Positions 18,042 to 31,636 of a stretch of DNA of 64,000 nucleotides are shown one piece after another. Where the stretch lies: positions 1 to 64,000 of the forward strand of contig CANQQU010000003.1 in NCBI GenBank assembly GCA_947626085.1, given 5' to 3'. The notes below the pieces were generated by a model. That model worked only from the letters and a program-made list of their open reading frames with translations, was not told where the DNA came from and searched no databases. Position 1 is the first letter of the stretch; every line of letters starts with the position of its first letter. The position numbers were made by a program, and so were the translations under genes. This DNA is from an uncultured Oscillospiraceae bacterium (GTDB lineage: Bacteria > Bacillota > Clostridia > Oscillospirales > Oscillospiraceae).

Positions 18042-19085
18042 CTATTCGGGGGCGGGATTGGCCAGCTCCGAGGCCGCCACCGCCAGCATGGGGCACAGCA
18101 GCACCCCCACTACGCCCCACAGCCGGTAGCCCACATACAGAGAGACCAGCGCCGCCAGGGGGTCCAGCCCCAACTGCCTCCCCAGAAGCCGGGGTTCCAG
18201 CACGGAGCGGGTCAGGGCGCAGACCAGGTACACCGCCAGCAGCCCCAGGGCCCGCTGGGGACTGCCCTGAAACAGGGAAATGAGACTCCAGGGAAGCAGC
18301 ACCGTCCCGGTACCCAGCAGGGGCGCGGCGTCCACCAGCGCCACGCCCAGGGCCCAGAGCAGGCAGTGAGGGATCTTCAGCAGGGCCAGGCCCCCGGCGG
18401 TGAGAAGAAAGGTGGCGGCGCACAGCCCCGCCTGGGCCCGCAGCCAGCCGCCCAGGGCCTTCCGGCACCGCCGGAGGGCGGGTAAAATTTTGCGCCAGTC
18501 CTCCGGCAGGACCCGGTCCAGCCACGCGCGGGCGGCGGGGAGCCGGGTGGACAGAAAGAAGGCGGAGAGAACCCCGGTCCCGGCGGCCAGGAGCCCGTCG
18601 GGGAGAAAGCCCAGCAGGGCGGACAGAGCGCCGGGGATCTGCCGCCCCAGCTCCTGCAGGATCCCGGTGCCCACCCCGGAGATGTCCAGGGCCAGCCGGA
18701 GCAGGAGGGGCCGCAGCCCCTCCGGAGCCCGGTCCGCCAGGGACACCAGCCCGTCGGAGAGGCTGGTCATCCCCGCCTTGGCGGCGGCCTCCAGATCCGG
18801 CAGGGCCCGGCTCAGGGCCAGCAGCTCTTGCAGCAGCAGCCGGCCGGCCAGGGCCAGGAGAAGCCCCAGCAGCAGCAAAACGGCAGTCACCCCCATACCG
18901 GAGGCGGCGGCCCGGGGCATCCGCAGCCGGTTCTGGCCCAGCCCCACCAGGGGCTCGGCGGCAAGAGCCAGAACAGCCCCCAGCAGGAAGGGCAGCAGCA
19001 GAGGCAGCAGGAACCTTGCCAGCAGATAGACCAGCAGAATGGTCAGGGCCAAAGTCAGGGGTTTTCGCAGAGCGGTGTGATTCAT
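18042..19085 (-). CDS. AI-2E family / YtvI-like integral membrane protein
   Basis: Multiple TM helices; VDAAPLLGTGTVLLPWSLISLFQG and LEPRLLGRQLGLDPLAALVSLYVGYRLWGVVG motifs. Confidence 0.82.
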   Translation of the reverse strand: MNHTALRKPLTLALTILLVYLLARFLLPLLLPFLLGAVLALAAEPLVGLGQNRLRMPRAAASGMGVTAVLLLLGLLLALAGRLLLQELLALSRALPDLEAAAKAGMTSLSDGLVSLADRAPEGLRPLLLRLALDISGVGTGILQELGRQIPGALSALLGFLPDGLLAAGTGVLSAFFLSTRLPAARAWLDRVLPEDWRKILPALRRCRKALGGWLRAQAGLCAATFLLTAGGLALLKIPHCLLWALGVALVDAAPLLGTGTVLLPWSLISLFQGSPQRALGLLAVYLVCALTRSVLEPRLLGRQLGLDPLAALVSLYVGYRLWGVVGVLLCPMLAVAASELANPAPE

Positions 19086-19123
19086 GATGCGCTCCTTTTC
19101 AACGGTTTTTGCACAAAAAGGGG

Positions 19124-19152
19124 TTGTAATTTAAAAAATATTATGATACAAT
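19124..19152 (+). promoter_or_regulatory. Sigma-A promoter for ACT-domain gene
   Basis: TTGTAA - 17 nt - TACAAT. Confidence 0.7.
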
Positions 19153-19225
19153 GAGTGCGGAGACCAAGCAGGCTTTCCCCAGTATCCATGGGACCAAAAT
19201 AGAAACGGTAGGAGGATAATCAATC

Positions 19226-19663
19226 ATGAAAAGTTCAGACTACTTTATTGTGCAGGCAGACGCCCTGCCTGAAATTTTCCTCAAGGTAGCGGAAGCGAAG
19301 CGCATGCTGGCCTGCGGCGAGGCACGGGCCGTGAACGAGGCGGCCGCCCGCACGGGTATCAGCCGCAGCGCGTTTTATAAGTATCGGGACGCGATCCTCC
19401 CCTTCCAGAACATGATGGCGGGCCGGATCGTTACCTTCCAGCTGCTGCTGCGGGATCAGCAGGGTGTTCTGGCGTCGGCTCTGGGCACCTTCACCGCCCG
19501 GCATGCCAATATTCTCACCATCAATTCCATTATCCCCACCAACGAGGCCGCCCCCGTCACCATTACGGCGGAGACCATCGACCTGACTGTGGAGGTGGCC
19601 CAGCTCCTGGACGAGCTGAAGCAGCTTCCCGGGGTCCTGCGGGCCGACATTCTGGCGGCCTGA
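19226..19663 (+). CDS. ACT domain-containing protein (UPF0735/PheB-like; HTH + ACT)
   Basis: MKSSDYFIVQADALPEIFLKVAEAKRML...ARTGISRSAFYKYRDAILPF then ACT; RBS GTAGGAGG. Confidence 0.88.
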   Translation: MKSSDYFIVQADALPEIFLKVAEAKRMLACGEARAVNEAAARTGISRSAFYKYRDAILPFQNMMAGRIVTFQLLLRDQQGVLASALGTFTARHANILTINSIIPTNEAAPVTITAETIDLTVEVAQLLDELKQLPGVLRADILAA

Positions 19664-19682
19664 CCCTTGCTTCAATAGCCCT

Positions 19683-19712
19683 CCCCTCCCGGCTTCCGCC
19701 GGGAGGGGTTTT
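19683..19712 (+). terminator. Rho-independent terminator
   Basis: CCCCTCCCGGC TTCC GCCGGGAGGGG TTTT. Confidence 0.9.
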
Positions 19713-19762
19713 GTCACCGTTCCGGTCGATCCGACATAGACTGCCACCGGAGGTGAAAAAAC

Positions 19763-20488
19763 ATGCTGATCGTGCAAAAATATGGCGGTTCTTCCCTGGC
19801 GGACGCTCCCCGGCTTCTTTCCGCCGCCCGCCGGGTGACGGGACTGGCCCAGCAGGGGGCCCAGGTCGTGGTGGTGGTCTCCGCCCAGGGGGACACCACC
19901 GACGACCTCATCGCCGCGGCCAGACAGGTCAATCCCCGGGGCTCCGCCCGGGAAATGGACGCCTATCTGGCGGCGGGGGAGCAGCTCAGCGCCGGGTTGA
20001 TGGCCATGGCCATCGGCGCGTTGGGCTATCCCGCCGTGAGTCTCACCGGCTGGCAGGCGGGGCTCCGTACCGATGGCATCCACGGAAACGCCCGGATTTT
20101 GGGCCTGGAGGGGGACCGGATCCGCCGGGAGCTGGACCAGGGCAAGATCGTGGTGGTGGCGGGCTTCCAGGGCCTGGGCCCGGGGGAGGACGTGACCACC
20201 CTGGGCCGGGGCGGCTCGGACACCACGGCGGTGGCCCTGGCGGCGTTTTTGAAGGCCCAGGTCTGCCAGATCTTTACCGATGTGGACGGGGTCTACGACC
20301 GGGACCCCCGCCGGTATCCGGACGCCACCCGCTTTGGACGGATCTCCTATGAAAAGATGCTGCGGCTCATCGAAAACGGCGCCCAGGTGCTCCATGACCG
20401 AAGCGTGGAGCTTGCCCGGGAGTACATGATCCCGGTGGAGGTCCTGTCCTCCTTCACGGGGGCCCCGGGAACGATCGTGGGACCCTAA
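19763..20488 (+). CDS. Aspartate kinase catalytic domain (amino-acid kinase family) without ACT domains
   Basis: LIVQKYGGSSLAD, LTGWQAGLRTDGIHGNARI, TTLGRGGSDTTAVALA, FTDVDGVYDRDPR; ends where ACT domains normally begin. Confidence 0.85.
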   Translation: MLIVQKYGGSSLADAPRLLSAARRVTGLAQQGAQVVVVVSAQGDTTDDLIAAARQVNPRGSAREMDAYLAAGEQLSAGLMAMAIGALGYPAVSLTGWQAGLRTDGIHGNARILGLEGDRIRRELDQGKIVVVAGFQGLGPGEDVTTLGRGGSDTTAVALAAFLKAQVCQIFTDVDGVYDRDPRRYPDATRFGRISYEKMLRLIENGAQVLHDRSVELAREYMIPVEVLSSFTGAPGTIVGP

Positions 20489-20539
20489 AAAGATTCTAAC
20501 CGCCGGAAGGGGCGGATATTCTCAGCTCCATAAAAACAA

Positions 20540-20567
20540 CAGGCGGCGCGAAATGGGCGCCGCCTGT
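20540..20567. terminator. Hairpin, possible terminator
   Basis: CAGGCGGCGC GAAATG GGCGCCGCCTG, imperfectly T-flanked. Confidence 0.45.
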
Positions 20568-20609
20568 AATATGGCCGAAAAAGTCAAGAGATCGTGACAC
20601 AAAAAGCAG

Positions 20610-20657
20610 CGGTTCAAGCCGCCGCCCCGTATAAAGCAGGGTTGACGGCTTGAACCG
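20610..20657 (-). terminator. 12-bp perfect inverted repeat, possible terminator of 20699..21994
   Basis: CGGTTCAAGCCG ... CGGCTTGAACCG; followed on minus strand by CTGCTTTTTG. Confidence 0.5.
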
Positions 20658-20698
20658 TTTCGTGTTCTTAATTTTTCAGAAAATCCGCAAGAAAAATA

Positions 20699-21994
20699 TT
20701 ATATACAAAACGCGGCGTAGAGAGGAACGGTCTTTTTCCCGTCCTCAAAGCCAAAGTTTTTCGCGGAGAGCTTGATGGCGTAATCGGGCTTGTAGGCGTC
20801 CATATAGACCTTTAAGCTCTTGGCTCTGGTATTGTCGGCGGATTTGACCTCAATGGGAATGAGCTTGCCTTCCCGTTGAATGACGAAATCAATTTCCGCC
20901 CCACGCGCGGATTCCCAATAATAGGTCTGGTAGCCGTTGATAGTGAGCTGCACATTCACATAGTTTTCCGCAAGTCCGCCCTTAAAGTCGCTCAGCTCCT
21001 CCACCATGTAGAGGACGTCGTTTGCGGCTAAATCCTTTTTGGCGGCCAGCAGACCCAGATCGGAAACATAGATCTTAAAAGCGTCAATGTCACGGTAGTT
21101 TTCCAAAGGCTTTTTAACCTGTTCTACCTTGAACACCTGCGACACGATGCCGGAGAGTCTCAGCCATTCGATGGCGTTCTCAAATTCGGAAGCTCGTCCT
21201 CCTTTCTTAATCAGCTTATATTGAAAACGGGTATTCTTCTTTGAAAGCTGCACGGTGATGTTGTCATAGGCAAGCCGTGTCTTTTTGATCTCGTTCAAGT
21301 TGTTGTACTTACTCATATCGTTGAGATAGCTTGCCAGAATGGTGTCCTGCGTGTGACGCACAAGGATATAATCCTTTGTCTGTGCAAACTGCATGACGCA
21401 CTCCGGCATACCGCCCACCACAAGATACTGCCGATAAAGCAGCATCGCCGCGTCGTGCAAAGCGGAAGGGATCGGCGTATCGGTCTGGAAGGACTTTTTG
21501 ATCTGCGCTACCAGAGCGTCCTCCCCCAGCGCAAGCATAAATTCCTCCATATCCATCGGGTAAAGGGTTTTCATATCGACCTTGCCCACGGGAAAAGAGA
21601 ACTTTGTACGGTTTACCGCAACACCTAAAAGACTGCCCGCCACGATGATGTGATAATCGGGAGCGTCCTCGCAAAAATACTTCAAAGAAGTTAATGCCCG
21701 TTCGCAGAGCTGCACCTCGTCAAAGACGATCAGCGTTTTTTCCCTGACGATGGTTTGCCCTGCGATATGCGACAGAATAGGGATCAGATAATCGGGGCTG
21801 ATATTTTCATCAAAGGTTTCCGAGAGCTTTGGATTGGTTTCAAAGTTGAAATACGCCACATTCTCATAGTGTGTGCGCCCAAACTCCAAAATGGAATAAG
21901 TCTTGCCCACCTGCCTTGCTCCCTGCAAGATCAGCGGCTTGCGGTGAGCGCTATCTTTCCATGCTTCTAAAAAAGCCAAGATTTTTCGGTACAT
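20699..21994 (-). CDS. AAA ATPase with C-terminal DUF4143-type nuclease-like domain
   Basis: LILQGARQVGKTYSILEFG Walker A, LIVFDEVQLCERALTSLKYF, C-terminal YYWESARGAEIDFVIQREGKLIPIEVKSAD. Confidence 0.9.
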   Translation of the reverse strand: MYRKILAFLEAWKDSAHRKPLILQGARQVGKTYSILEFGRTHYENVAYFNFETNPKLSETFDENISPDYLIPILSHIAGQTIVREKTLIVFDEVQLCERALTSLKYFCEDAPDYHIIVAGSLLGVAVNRTKFSFPVGKVDMKTLYPMDMEEFMLALGEDALVAQIKKSFQTDTPIPSALHDAAMLLYRQYLVVGGMPECVMQFAQTKDYILVRHTQDTILASYLNDMSKYNNLNEIKKTRLAYDNITVQLSKKNTRFQYKLIKKGGRASEFENAIEWLRLSGIVSQVFKVEQVKKPLENYRDIDAFKIYVSDLGLLAAKKDLAANDVLYMVEELSDFKGGLAENYVNVQLTINGYQTYYWESARGAEIDFVIQREGKLIPIEVKSADNTRAKSLKVYMDAYKPDYAIKLSAKNFGFEDGKKTVPLYAAFCI

Positions 21995-22126
21995 AAATGA
22001 CTCTCCTTTTTAAGAAGTCACTTATAGTATAGCAGATGTTCATGTAAAATTCAATTGGTTTTCAGAAAATATTTACATTAAATTACATGAATATTTCAGC
22101 ATACAAAACACTTTACGACATGAAGC

Positions 22127-22146
22127 GCCCAGTTTGCGAACTGGGC
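22127..22146. repeat. Perfect 8-bp hairpin (hairpin 1 of a cluster)
   Basis: GCCCAGTT TGCG AACTGGGC. Confidence 0.8.
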
Positions 22147-22147
22147 G

Positions 22148-22170
22148 GCGACCTGCCACCGGCAGGTCGC
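22148..22170. repeat. Perfect 10-bp hairpin (hairpin 2 of a cluster)
   Basis: GCGACCTGCC ACC GGCAGGTCGC. Confidence 0.85.
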
Positions 22171-22178
22171 ATTGAATC

Positions 22179-22253
22179 GTTCGAGTCCTTCTGGCGTACC
22201 AAAAGCCGCACCCGTGAGGGTGCGGCTTTTGGTACGCCAGAAGGGACTCGAAC
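22179..22253. repeat. About 35-bp near-perfect palindrome containing an inverted copy of the tRNA-Arg 3' end
   Basis: GTTCGAGTCCTTCTGGCGTACCAAAAGCCGCACCC GTGA GGGTGCGGCTTTTGGTACGCCAGAAGGGACTCGAAC; single-base bulge. Confidence 0.95.
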
Positions 22254-22306
22254 CCCCGACCTACTGATTCGTAGTCAGTCACTCTATCCAACTGAGCTAC
22301 TGGCGC
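22230..22306 (-). tRNA. tRNA-Arg(ACG)
   Basis: Minus strand GCGCCAGTAGCTCAGTTGGATAGAGTGACTGACTACGAATCAGTAGGTCGGGGGTTCGAGTCCCTTCTGGCGTACCA; anticodon ACG, encoded CCA. Confidence 0.95.
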
Positions 22307-22489
22307 GTAACACTTTTCGTGCCCGAATATAGTAGCATACCGGGCCGGAAAATGCAAGTATTTTTTTCAAAAAAACCGGTTTTTTCCAGGCCGGGACTAA
22401 CCCCGAGGAAAAATGTTCATAATTCGGCTATGGACTTTTGCCCTTCGGGCTGGTAAAATAGTACCAATCTTTCACGGGAGTTGAGGGCC

Positions 22490-23353
22490 TTGAAAAAATT
22501 AAGGAGCCGGTTTGAGCGGTTCTGCTATCGCCACCGCAATCAGGGGATCCCAAATCTGATGCTCTATATCAGCCTGGGCTGCGCGCTGGTGTATGTGATG
22601 ACCCTGATCGACAGGCAGGGCACCCTATACGCCCTGCTGTGCTTCGACCGGACCGCCATCCTCCACGGGCAGGTCTGGCGGCTGATCACCTATCCGCTGA
22701 CCTACTATATCTCCAATCCGCTGCTCATGATCGTCAGCCTGGTGTGCTATTACTCCCTGGGCCGGGCCATGGAAAATATCTGGGGCACCTGCCGGTTCAA
22801 CCTGTTCTACCTCTCCGGCGTGGTGCTGATGGATATCTACTGCATGATCTTCGGCGGCGCGGCGGACGCCTATTATTTGAACCTGAGCCTGTTTTTGTCC
22901 TACGCCACCCTCTACCCCGACGCCCAGTTTTTGCTGCTGTTCATCATCCCGGTGCGGGCGTGGATCTTCGCCGTGCTGGACCTGGCGCTGGTGATTTTGG
23001 GACTCTTCGGCCCCTTCCCGGGGAACCTGTTCCCGGTGGTGTCTCTGCTGAACTACTTCCTGTTCTTCGGCAAGGACGTGCTGAACGTGATCCCCATGTC
23101 CTGGCAGGCCAATTTCAGGCGGCTGTTCCGGAAAAAGCCCAAGAAGGCCGGGGCAAAGCCCATTCCCTTCCCCAACGCCGGCTCCTGGGAGGCCAGCACC
23201 GCCCAGGTCCAGCAGCCCTATACCCACCGCTGCACCGTCTGCGGCCGCACCGACGTGTCGGACCCGGATCTGGAATTTCGCTACTGCTCCCGGTGCAACG
23301 GCTACTACTGCTACTGCCAGGACCACATCAATAACCACGTCCACATCCAGTAA
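22490..23353 (+). CDS. Rhomboid-like membrane protein with C-terminal zinc ribbon, probably proteolytically inactive
   Basis: QVWRLITYPLTYY and YYSLGRAMENIWGTCRFNLFYLSG rhomboid-like; C-terminal CTVCGRTDVSDPDLEFRYCSRCNGYYC; TTG start at 22490 fits RBS better than 22481. Confidence 0.8.
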   Translation: MKKLRSRFERFCYRHRNQGIPNLMLYISLGCALVYVMTLIDRQGTLYALLCFDRTAILHGQVWRLITYPLTYYISNPLLMIVSLVCYYSLGRAMENIWGTCRFNLFYLSGVVLMDIYCMIFGGAADAYYLNLSLFLSYATLYPDAQFLLLFIIPVRAWIFAVLDLALVILGLFGPFPGNLFPVVSLLNYFLFFGKDVLNVIPMSWQANFRRLFRKKPKKAGAKPIPFPNAGSWEASTAQVQQPYTHRCTVCGRTDVSDPDLEFRYCSRCNGYYCYCQDHINNHVHIQ

Positions 23354-23362
23354 AATGAAAAC

Positions 23363-23396
23363 GGGAGGCGCTTTCAGCGCCTCCCAAATTTTTTTA
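23363..23396 (+). terminator. Rho-independent terminator (convergent)
   Basis: GGGAGGCGCTTTCAGCGCCTCCC followed by AAATTTTTTT. Confidence 0.9.
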
Positions 23397-24785
23397 CAGC
23401 TCGCAGTTGTTGACGGTCCGGGGGAAGGGGAGTACGTCCCGGATGTTGCCCATGCCCGTCAGGTACATGACGCACCGCTCAAAGCCCAGGCCGAAGCCGG
23501 CGTGGCGGGCGGAGCCGTACTTCCGCAGGTCCAGATAGAAGGCGTAGTCCTCCGTCTTCATTCCCAGCTCCCGGATCCGGGCGGAGAGCTTTTCGTAGTC
23601 GTCCTCCCGCTGGCTGCCGCCGATGATCTCCCCGATCCCCGGCACCAGGCAGTCCATGGCCGCCACGGTCTTGCCGTCGGGGTTCAGCTTCATATAGAAC
23701 GCCTTGATTTCCTTGGGATAGTCGGTGACGAACACCGGCCGCTGGAAAACCACCTCGGTCAGATACCGCTCATGCTCCGTTTGCAGGTCGCTGCCCCAGT
23801 GGACGGGGTAGGCGAATTCAGCGTTGTGGGGCTCCAGGAGGGCGATGGCCTCGGTGTAGCTCACCCGGCCAAAGTCGGAGGTCAGGACGTGGTGGAGCCG
23901 GTCCAAGAGCCCCTTGTCCACAAACTGGTTGAAGAAGGCCATCTCCTCCGGGGCCTCCTCCAGGACGTAGGAGATGATGTATTTCAGCATGTCCTCCGCC
24001 AGGGCCATATCGTCGGACAGGTCGGCGAAGGCGATCTCCGGCTCGATCATCCAAAATTCGGCGGCGTGGCGGGTGGTGTTGGAGTTTTCCGCCCGGAAGG
24101 TGGGGCCAAAGGTGTAGATATTTTTGAAGGCCATGGCGAAGGTCTCCCCGTTGAGCTGGCCCGAGACGGTGAGGTTGGTGGCCTTGCCGAAGAAGTCCCG
24201 GCTGTAATCCACAGCCCCGTCCTCGGTCCGGGGCGGGTTCACCAGATCCAGGGTAGTCACCTGGAACATCTCCCCCGCGCCCTCGCAGTCGGAGCCGGTG
24301 ATCAGGGGGGTGTGGACGTAGACGAAGCCCCGCTCCTGGAAGAACCGGTGGATGGCGTAGGCGATCAGACTCCGAACCCGGAACACCGCCTGGAAGGTGT
24401 TGGTCCTGGGCCGCAGATGGGTCATGGTCCGCAGGTATTCCAGGGTGTGCCGCTTCTTTTGCAGGGGATAGTCCGGGGCGGAGGGCCCCTCCACGGTGAC
24501 CGCCGTCGCTTGAATTTCAAAGGGCTGCTTGGCCTCGGGGGTCAGCACCAGCTCCCCCTCCACGATCAGGGCCGCGCCCACGTTGGTCTTGGAGACGGCC
24601 TGGAAATTCTCCAGGGTGTCGTGGTACACCACCTGGACGGGGCTGAAAAAGGTCCCGTCGGACAGGACAATGAAGCCGAACTGCTTGCTCGCCCGCACGG
24701 AGCGGACCCAGCCCCCCACCCGGACGGTCTTTCCGGCGTAGGACGGGGCGTCCCGATACAATTCCCGAACCGATACCAGATCCAT
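23394..24785 (-). CDS. asnS: Asparaginyl-tRNA synthetase
   Basis: OB-fold [25 protein letters not shown]; class [29 protein letters not shown]-terminal [34 protein letters not shown]. Confidence 0.96.
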   Translation of the reverse strand: MDLVSVRELYRDAPSYAGKTVRVGGWVRSVRASKQFGFIVLSDGTFFSPVQVVYHDTLENFQAVSKTNVGAALIVEGELVLTPEAKQPFEIQATAVTVEGPSAPDYPLQKKRHTLEYLRTMTHLRPRTNTFQAVFRVRSLIAYAIHRFFQERGFVYVHTPLITGSDCEGAGEMFQVTTLDLVNPPRTEDGAVDYSRDFFGKATNLTVSGQLNGETFAMAFKNIYTFGPTFRAENSNTTRHAAEFWMIEPEIAFADLSDDMALAEDMLKYIISYVLEEAPEEMAFFNQFVDKGLLDRLHHVLTSDFGRVSYTEAIALLEPHNAEFAYPVHWGSDLQTEHERYLTEVVFQRPVFVTDYPKEIKAFYMKLNPDGKTVAAMDCLVPGIGEIIGGSQREDDYEKLSARIRELGMKTEDYAFYLDLRKYGSARHAGFGLGFERCVMYLTGMGNIRDVLPFPRTVNNCEL

Positions 24786-24842
24786 AGCAAATTACCTCTC
24801 TTTTCCATGTGATTTATAAAGTATACGCCATTTTTCCCGGTT

Positions 24843-25541
24843 TTACAAGAGGGAAATTGGCCAAAGCCCCATCATCAGCTGTTGGACCCCCCACAGCGCA
24901 GCCAAATGGGCCGGGTAGAACAGGTAAAAGGCCCACTGCGCCGCCGGGCTGGCGGTGGCCTTCCGACCGGAGTAGAAGGCGATGGGGATCACGGCCCCCA
25001 CATAGAACAGCTCGATGTCCGCCTGCCCGGTGAGCAGGGCCAGGGCCGGCAGCCCCAGGGCCAGGAGCAGCAGTCGGAATTCGCTGTCCCGCACCAGGAC
25101 GAATAGCGCCGCCACCAGGATGCCGAACCCAGCGTAGTCCGTCCGCAGCAGCTCCGCCAGGACTGCCGCCGCCGCCACGGCCAGGAGCTTTAATAGGGGG
25201 CTTTTGGTATTTTTCATTACCAGGGCCATGCCGAAGGCCAGAAGCAGCGTCACCATGACGCTTTGGTGGCTCCAGGTCCAGCCGCCGTAGAACAGCATAT
25301 CGAAGGGCAGCTCGGACAACACCATGCCAATGGCCAGCCGCAGGGCGTACCGCCCCGGATGGCGGGTGTGGTGGACCCCCTCCACCAGCAGGAAGCAGTA
25401 AATGGGAAAGGCGATCCGCCCGATGATCCGGAGCCAAAGAGCGCCGGGCGCCAGGGCGGCGCCAATGTGGTCCAGGAGCATGCTGGCGCAGGCGATGAGC
25501 TTCAACCCCTCCTGGGAGAGGCCGCCAGATTGGGTTTTCAT
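24843..25541 (-). CDS. TraX family membrane protein
   Basis: LSQEGLKLIACASMLLDHIGAAL...RIIGRIAFPIYCFLLVEGVHHTR. Confidence 0.88.
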   Translation of the reverse strand: MKTQSGGLSQEGLKLIACASMLLDHIGAALAPGALWLRIIGRIAFPIYCFLLVEGVHHTRHPGRYALRLAIGMVLSELPFDMLFYGGWTWSHQSVMVTLLLAFGMALVMKNTKSPLLKLLAVAAAAVLAELLRTDYAGFGILVAALFVLVRDSEFRLLLLALGLPALALLTGQADIELFYVGAVIPIAFYSGRKATASPAAQWAFYLFYPAHLAALWGVQQLMMGLWPISLL

Positions 25542-25651
25542 GGTCTCACACCCTTTTTTTCATTATATAACGCCCCGGGAAAAAACGCAATACCCATTGA
25601 AAAATCCCGGCGGATGTGGTATGCTGGACAAAACGACGAGGAGGCGCGGCC

Positions 25652-26482
25652 ATGAGCAAGGCGGACGAAATTTACCGGGCGACCTGCCTGGACATTCTGA
25701 AAAACGGGGTCTGGGACACGGATCGGGAAGTGCGCCCCCGGTGGTCCGACGGGACCCCCGCCCACACCATCAAGAAATTCGGGGTGGTGAACCGGTATGA
25801 CCTGCGGGAGGAATTTCCCCTCCTGACCCTCCGGCGGACCTACTGGAAAAGCGCCGTGGACGAGCTGCTGTGGATCTGGCAGAAGAAGTCCAACCGGATC
25901 GCGGACCTGCACAGCCACGTCTGGGACGAGTGGGCCGGCCCCGACGGCACCATCGGCAAGGCCTACGGCTACCAGCTGGGCATCAAGTATCAATTCCCCG
26001 AGGGGGAGTTTGACCAGGTGGACCGGGTGCTTTTCGATTTGAAGCACAACCCCGCCTCCCGGCGGATTTTGACCAGCCTGTACAATTTCCAGGACCTGCA
26101 CGAGATGAACCTCTATCCCTGTGCCTACTCCATGACCTTCAACGTCTCCGGCAACACCCTCAACGCCATTTTGAACCAGCGCAGCCAGGATATGCTCACC
26201 GCCGGGAACTGGAACGTGGTGCAGTACGCGGTGCTGCTGCACATGATGGCCCGGGCCTCCGGCTTGGAGGCCGGGGAGCTGGTCCACGTCATTGCCGACT
26301 GCCATATCTACGACCGCCATGTGCCCATGGTACAGGCCATGCTGGAAAAGGAGGGGTATCCCGCCCCGAAATTTACGGTAGACCCCGCCGTTACCGATTT
26401 TTACGCCTTCACCCCGAACAGCTTCCGGGTGGAGGGGTATCGGTATCACGACTTCCCCTATGAAATTCCCATGGCGGTGTGA
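25652..26482 (+). CDS. thyA: Thymidylate synthase
   Basis: LNLYPCAYSMTFNVSGNTLNAILNQRSQDMLTAGNWNVVQYAVLLHMMA; ADCHIYDRHV; start at MSKADEIY. Confidence 0.93.
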   Translation: MSKADEIYRATCLDILKNGVWDTDREVRPRWSDGTPAHTIKKFGVVNRYDLREEFPLLTLRRTYWKSAVDELLWIWQKKSNRIADLHSHVWDEWAGPDGTIGKAYGYQLGIKYQFPEGEFDQVDRVLFDLKHNPASRRILTSLYNFQDLHEMNLYPCAYSMTFNVSGNTLNAILNQRSQDMLTAGNWNVVQYAVLLHMMARASGLEAGELVHVIADCHIYDRHVPMVQAMLEKEGYPAPKFTVDPAVTDFYAFTPNSFRVEGYRYHDFPYEIPMAV

Positions 26483-26973
26483 GTATGGACGCGATCGTTG
26501 CGGTGTATGACGATTGGGGCATTGGGCGGGACGGCACCCAGCCGGTGGCCCTTTCCGCGGACCGGAAATTCTTCCGCCGGACCACCGCCGGGGCCACGGT
26601 GATCGTGGGGCGGCGGACCCTCCTGGATTTCCCCGGAGGGCGGCCCCTCCCTGGCCGGGAAAATCTGGTCCTGTCCCGGCGCGTTGCCGAGGTCCCGGGC
26701 GCCTGGGTCTGCCGGTGCCCGGAGGCGGCGGCGGAACTGGCCAAGGAGCGGGACCGGGCCTTCGTCATCGGCGGGGCGAGCGTCTACCGCCAGATGCTGC
26801 CCTACTGCCGGGGGGCCTACGTTACTAAGGTCCATGTGAAACCAGAGTCGGATGTGTTTTTCCCCGACCTGGACGCCGACCCGGCTTGGACCCGGGAGAA
26901 GCTCCTGGAGGCCGGGGAGGAAAACGGGATCGCCTACGAGATCTGGCATTATCTAAGAAAAGAAGAGCAGTGA
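26479..26973 (+). CDS. folA: Dihydrofolate reductase
   Basis: AIVAVYDDWGIGRDGTQPVALSADRKFFRRTTAGATVIVGRRTLLDFPGGRPLPGRENLVLSR; overlaps thyA stop (GTG start, or ATG 26485). Confidence 0.9.
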   Translation: MSMDAIVAVYDDWGIGRDGTQPVALSADRKFFRRTTAGATVIVGRRTLLDFPGGRPLPGRENLVLSRRVAEVPGAWVCRCPEAAAELAKERDRAFVIGGASVYRQMLPYCRGAYVTKVHVKPESDVFFPDLDADPAWTREKLLEAGEENGIAYEIWHYLRKEEQ

Positions 26974-27176
26974 GCGGGAAGCGTGGCTTCCTGCTCATTT
27001 TGCAAGTTTTAAAAATCAAAATTGCATTATTCAAAATGAACAGATTCCCGGCACTCCGGTGCGGGCTGTGTGTTCAAAGTGGGGAAAATGAAAAAACACC
27101 TTGGATTTCCCTTTACTTTTCGGGACTTTGGGGGTATTCTGTAATAGAGAGAAACCCTTGGAAAGGTGGCCGAAAA

Positions 27177-31625
<4,449 letters not shown>

Positions 31626-31636
31626 GAGGAACGAGC

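Noticed and set aside
17962-18525. N-terminal extension of the recJ ORF
   Set aside because: Overlaps the 3' end of the AI-2E family gene out of frame and is Pro/Gly/Ala-rich; the RecJ-like sequence begins at about 17961.
20699-21994. AAA/DUF4143 gene as a defence or toxin system
   Set aside because: No partner gene, nuclease effector or defence neighbours; the family is broad and function not assignable from sequence alone.
22171-22200. Second tRNA-Arg on the plus strand
   Set aside because: Only the T-loop to CCA portion is present and the 5' half of the T-stem does not pair; truncated inverted copy only.
22073-22357. 94-aa minus ORF PVAQLDRVTDYESVGRGFESLL...
   Set aside because: Translation of the tRNA-Arg gene and its palindrome; not a protein.
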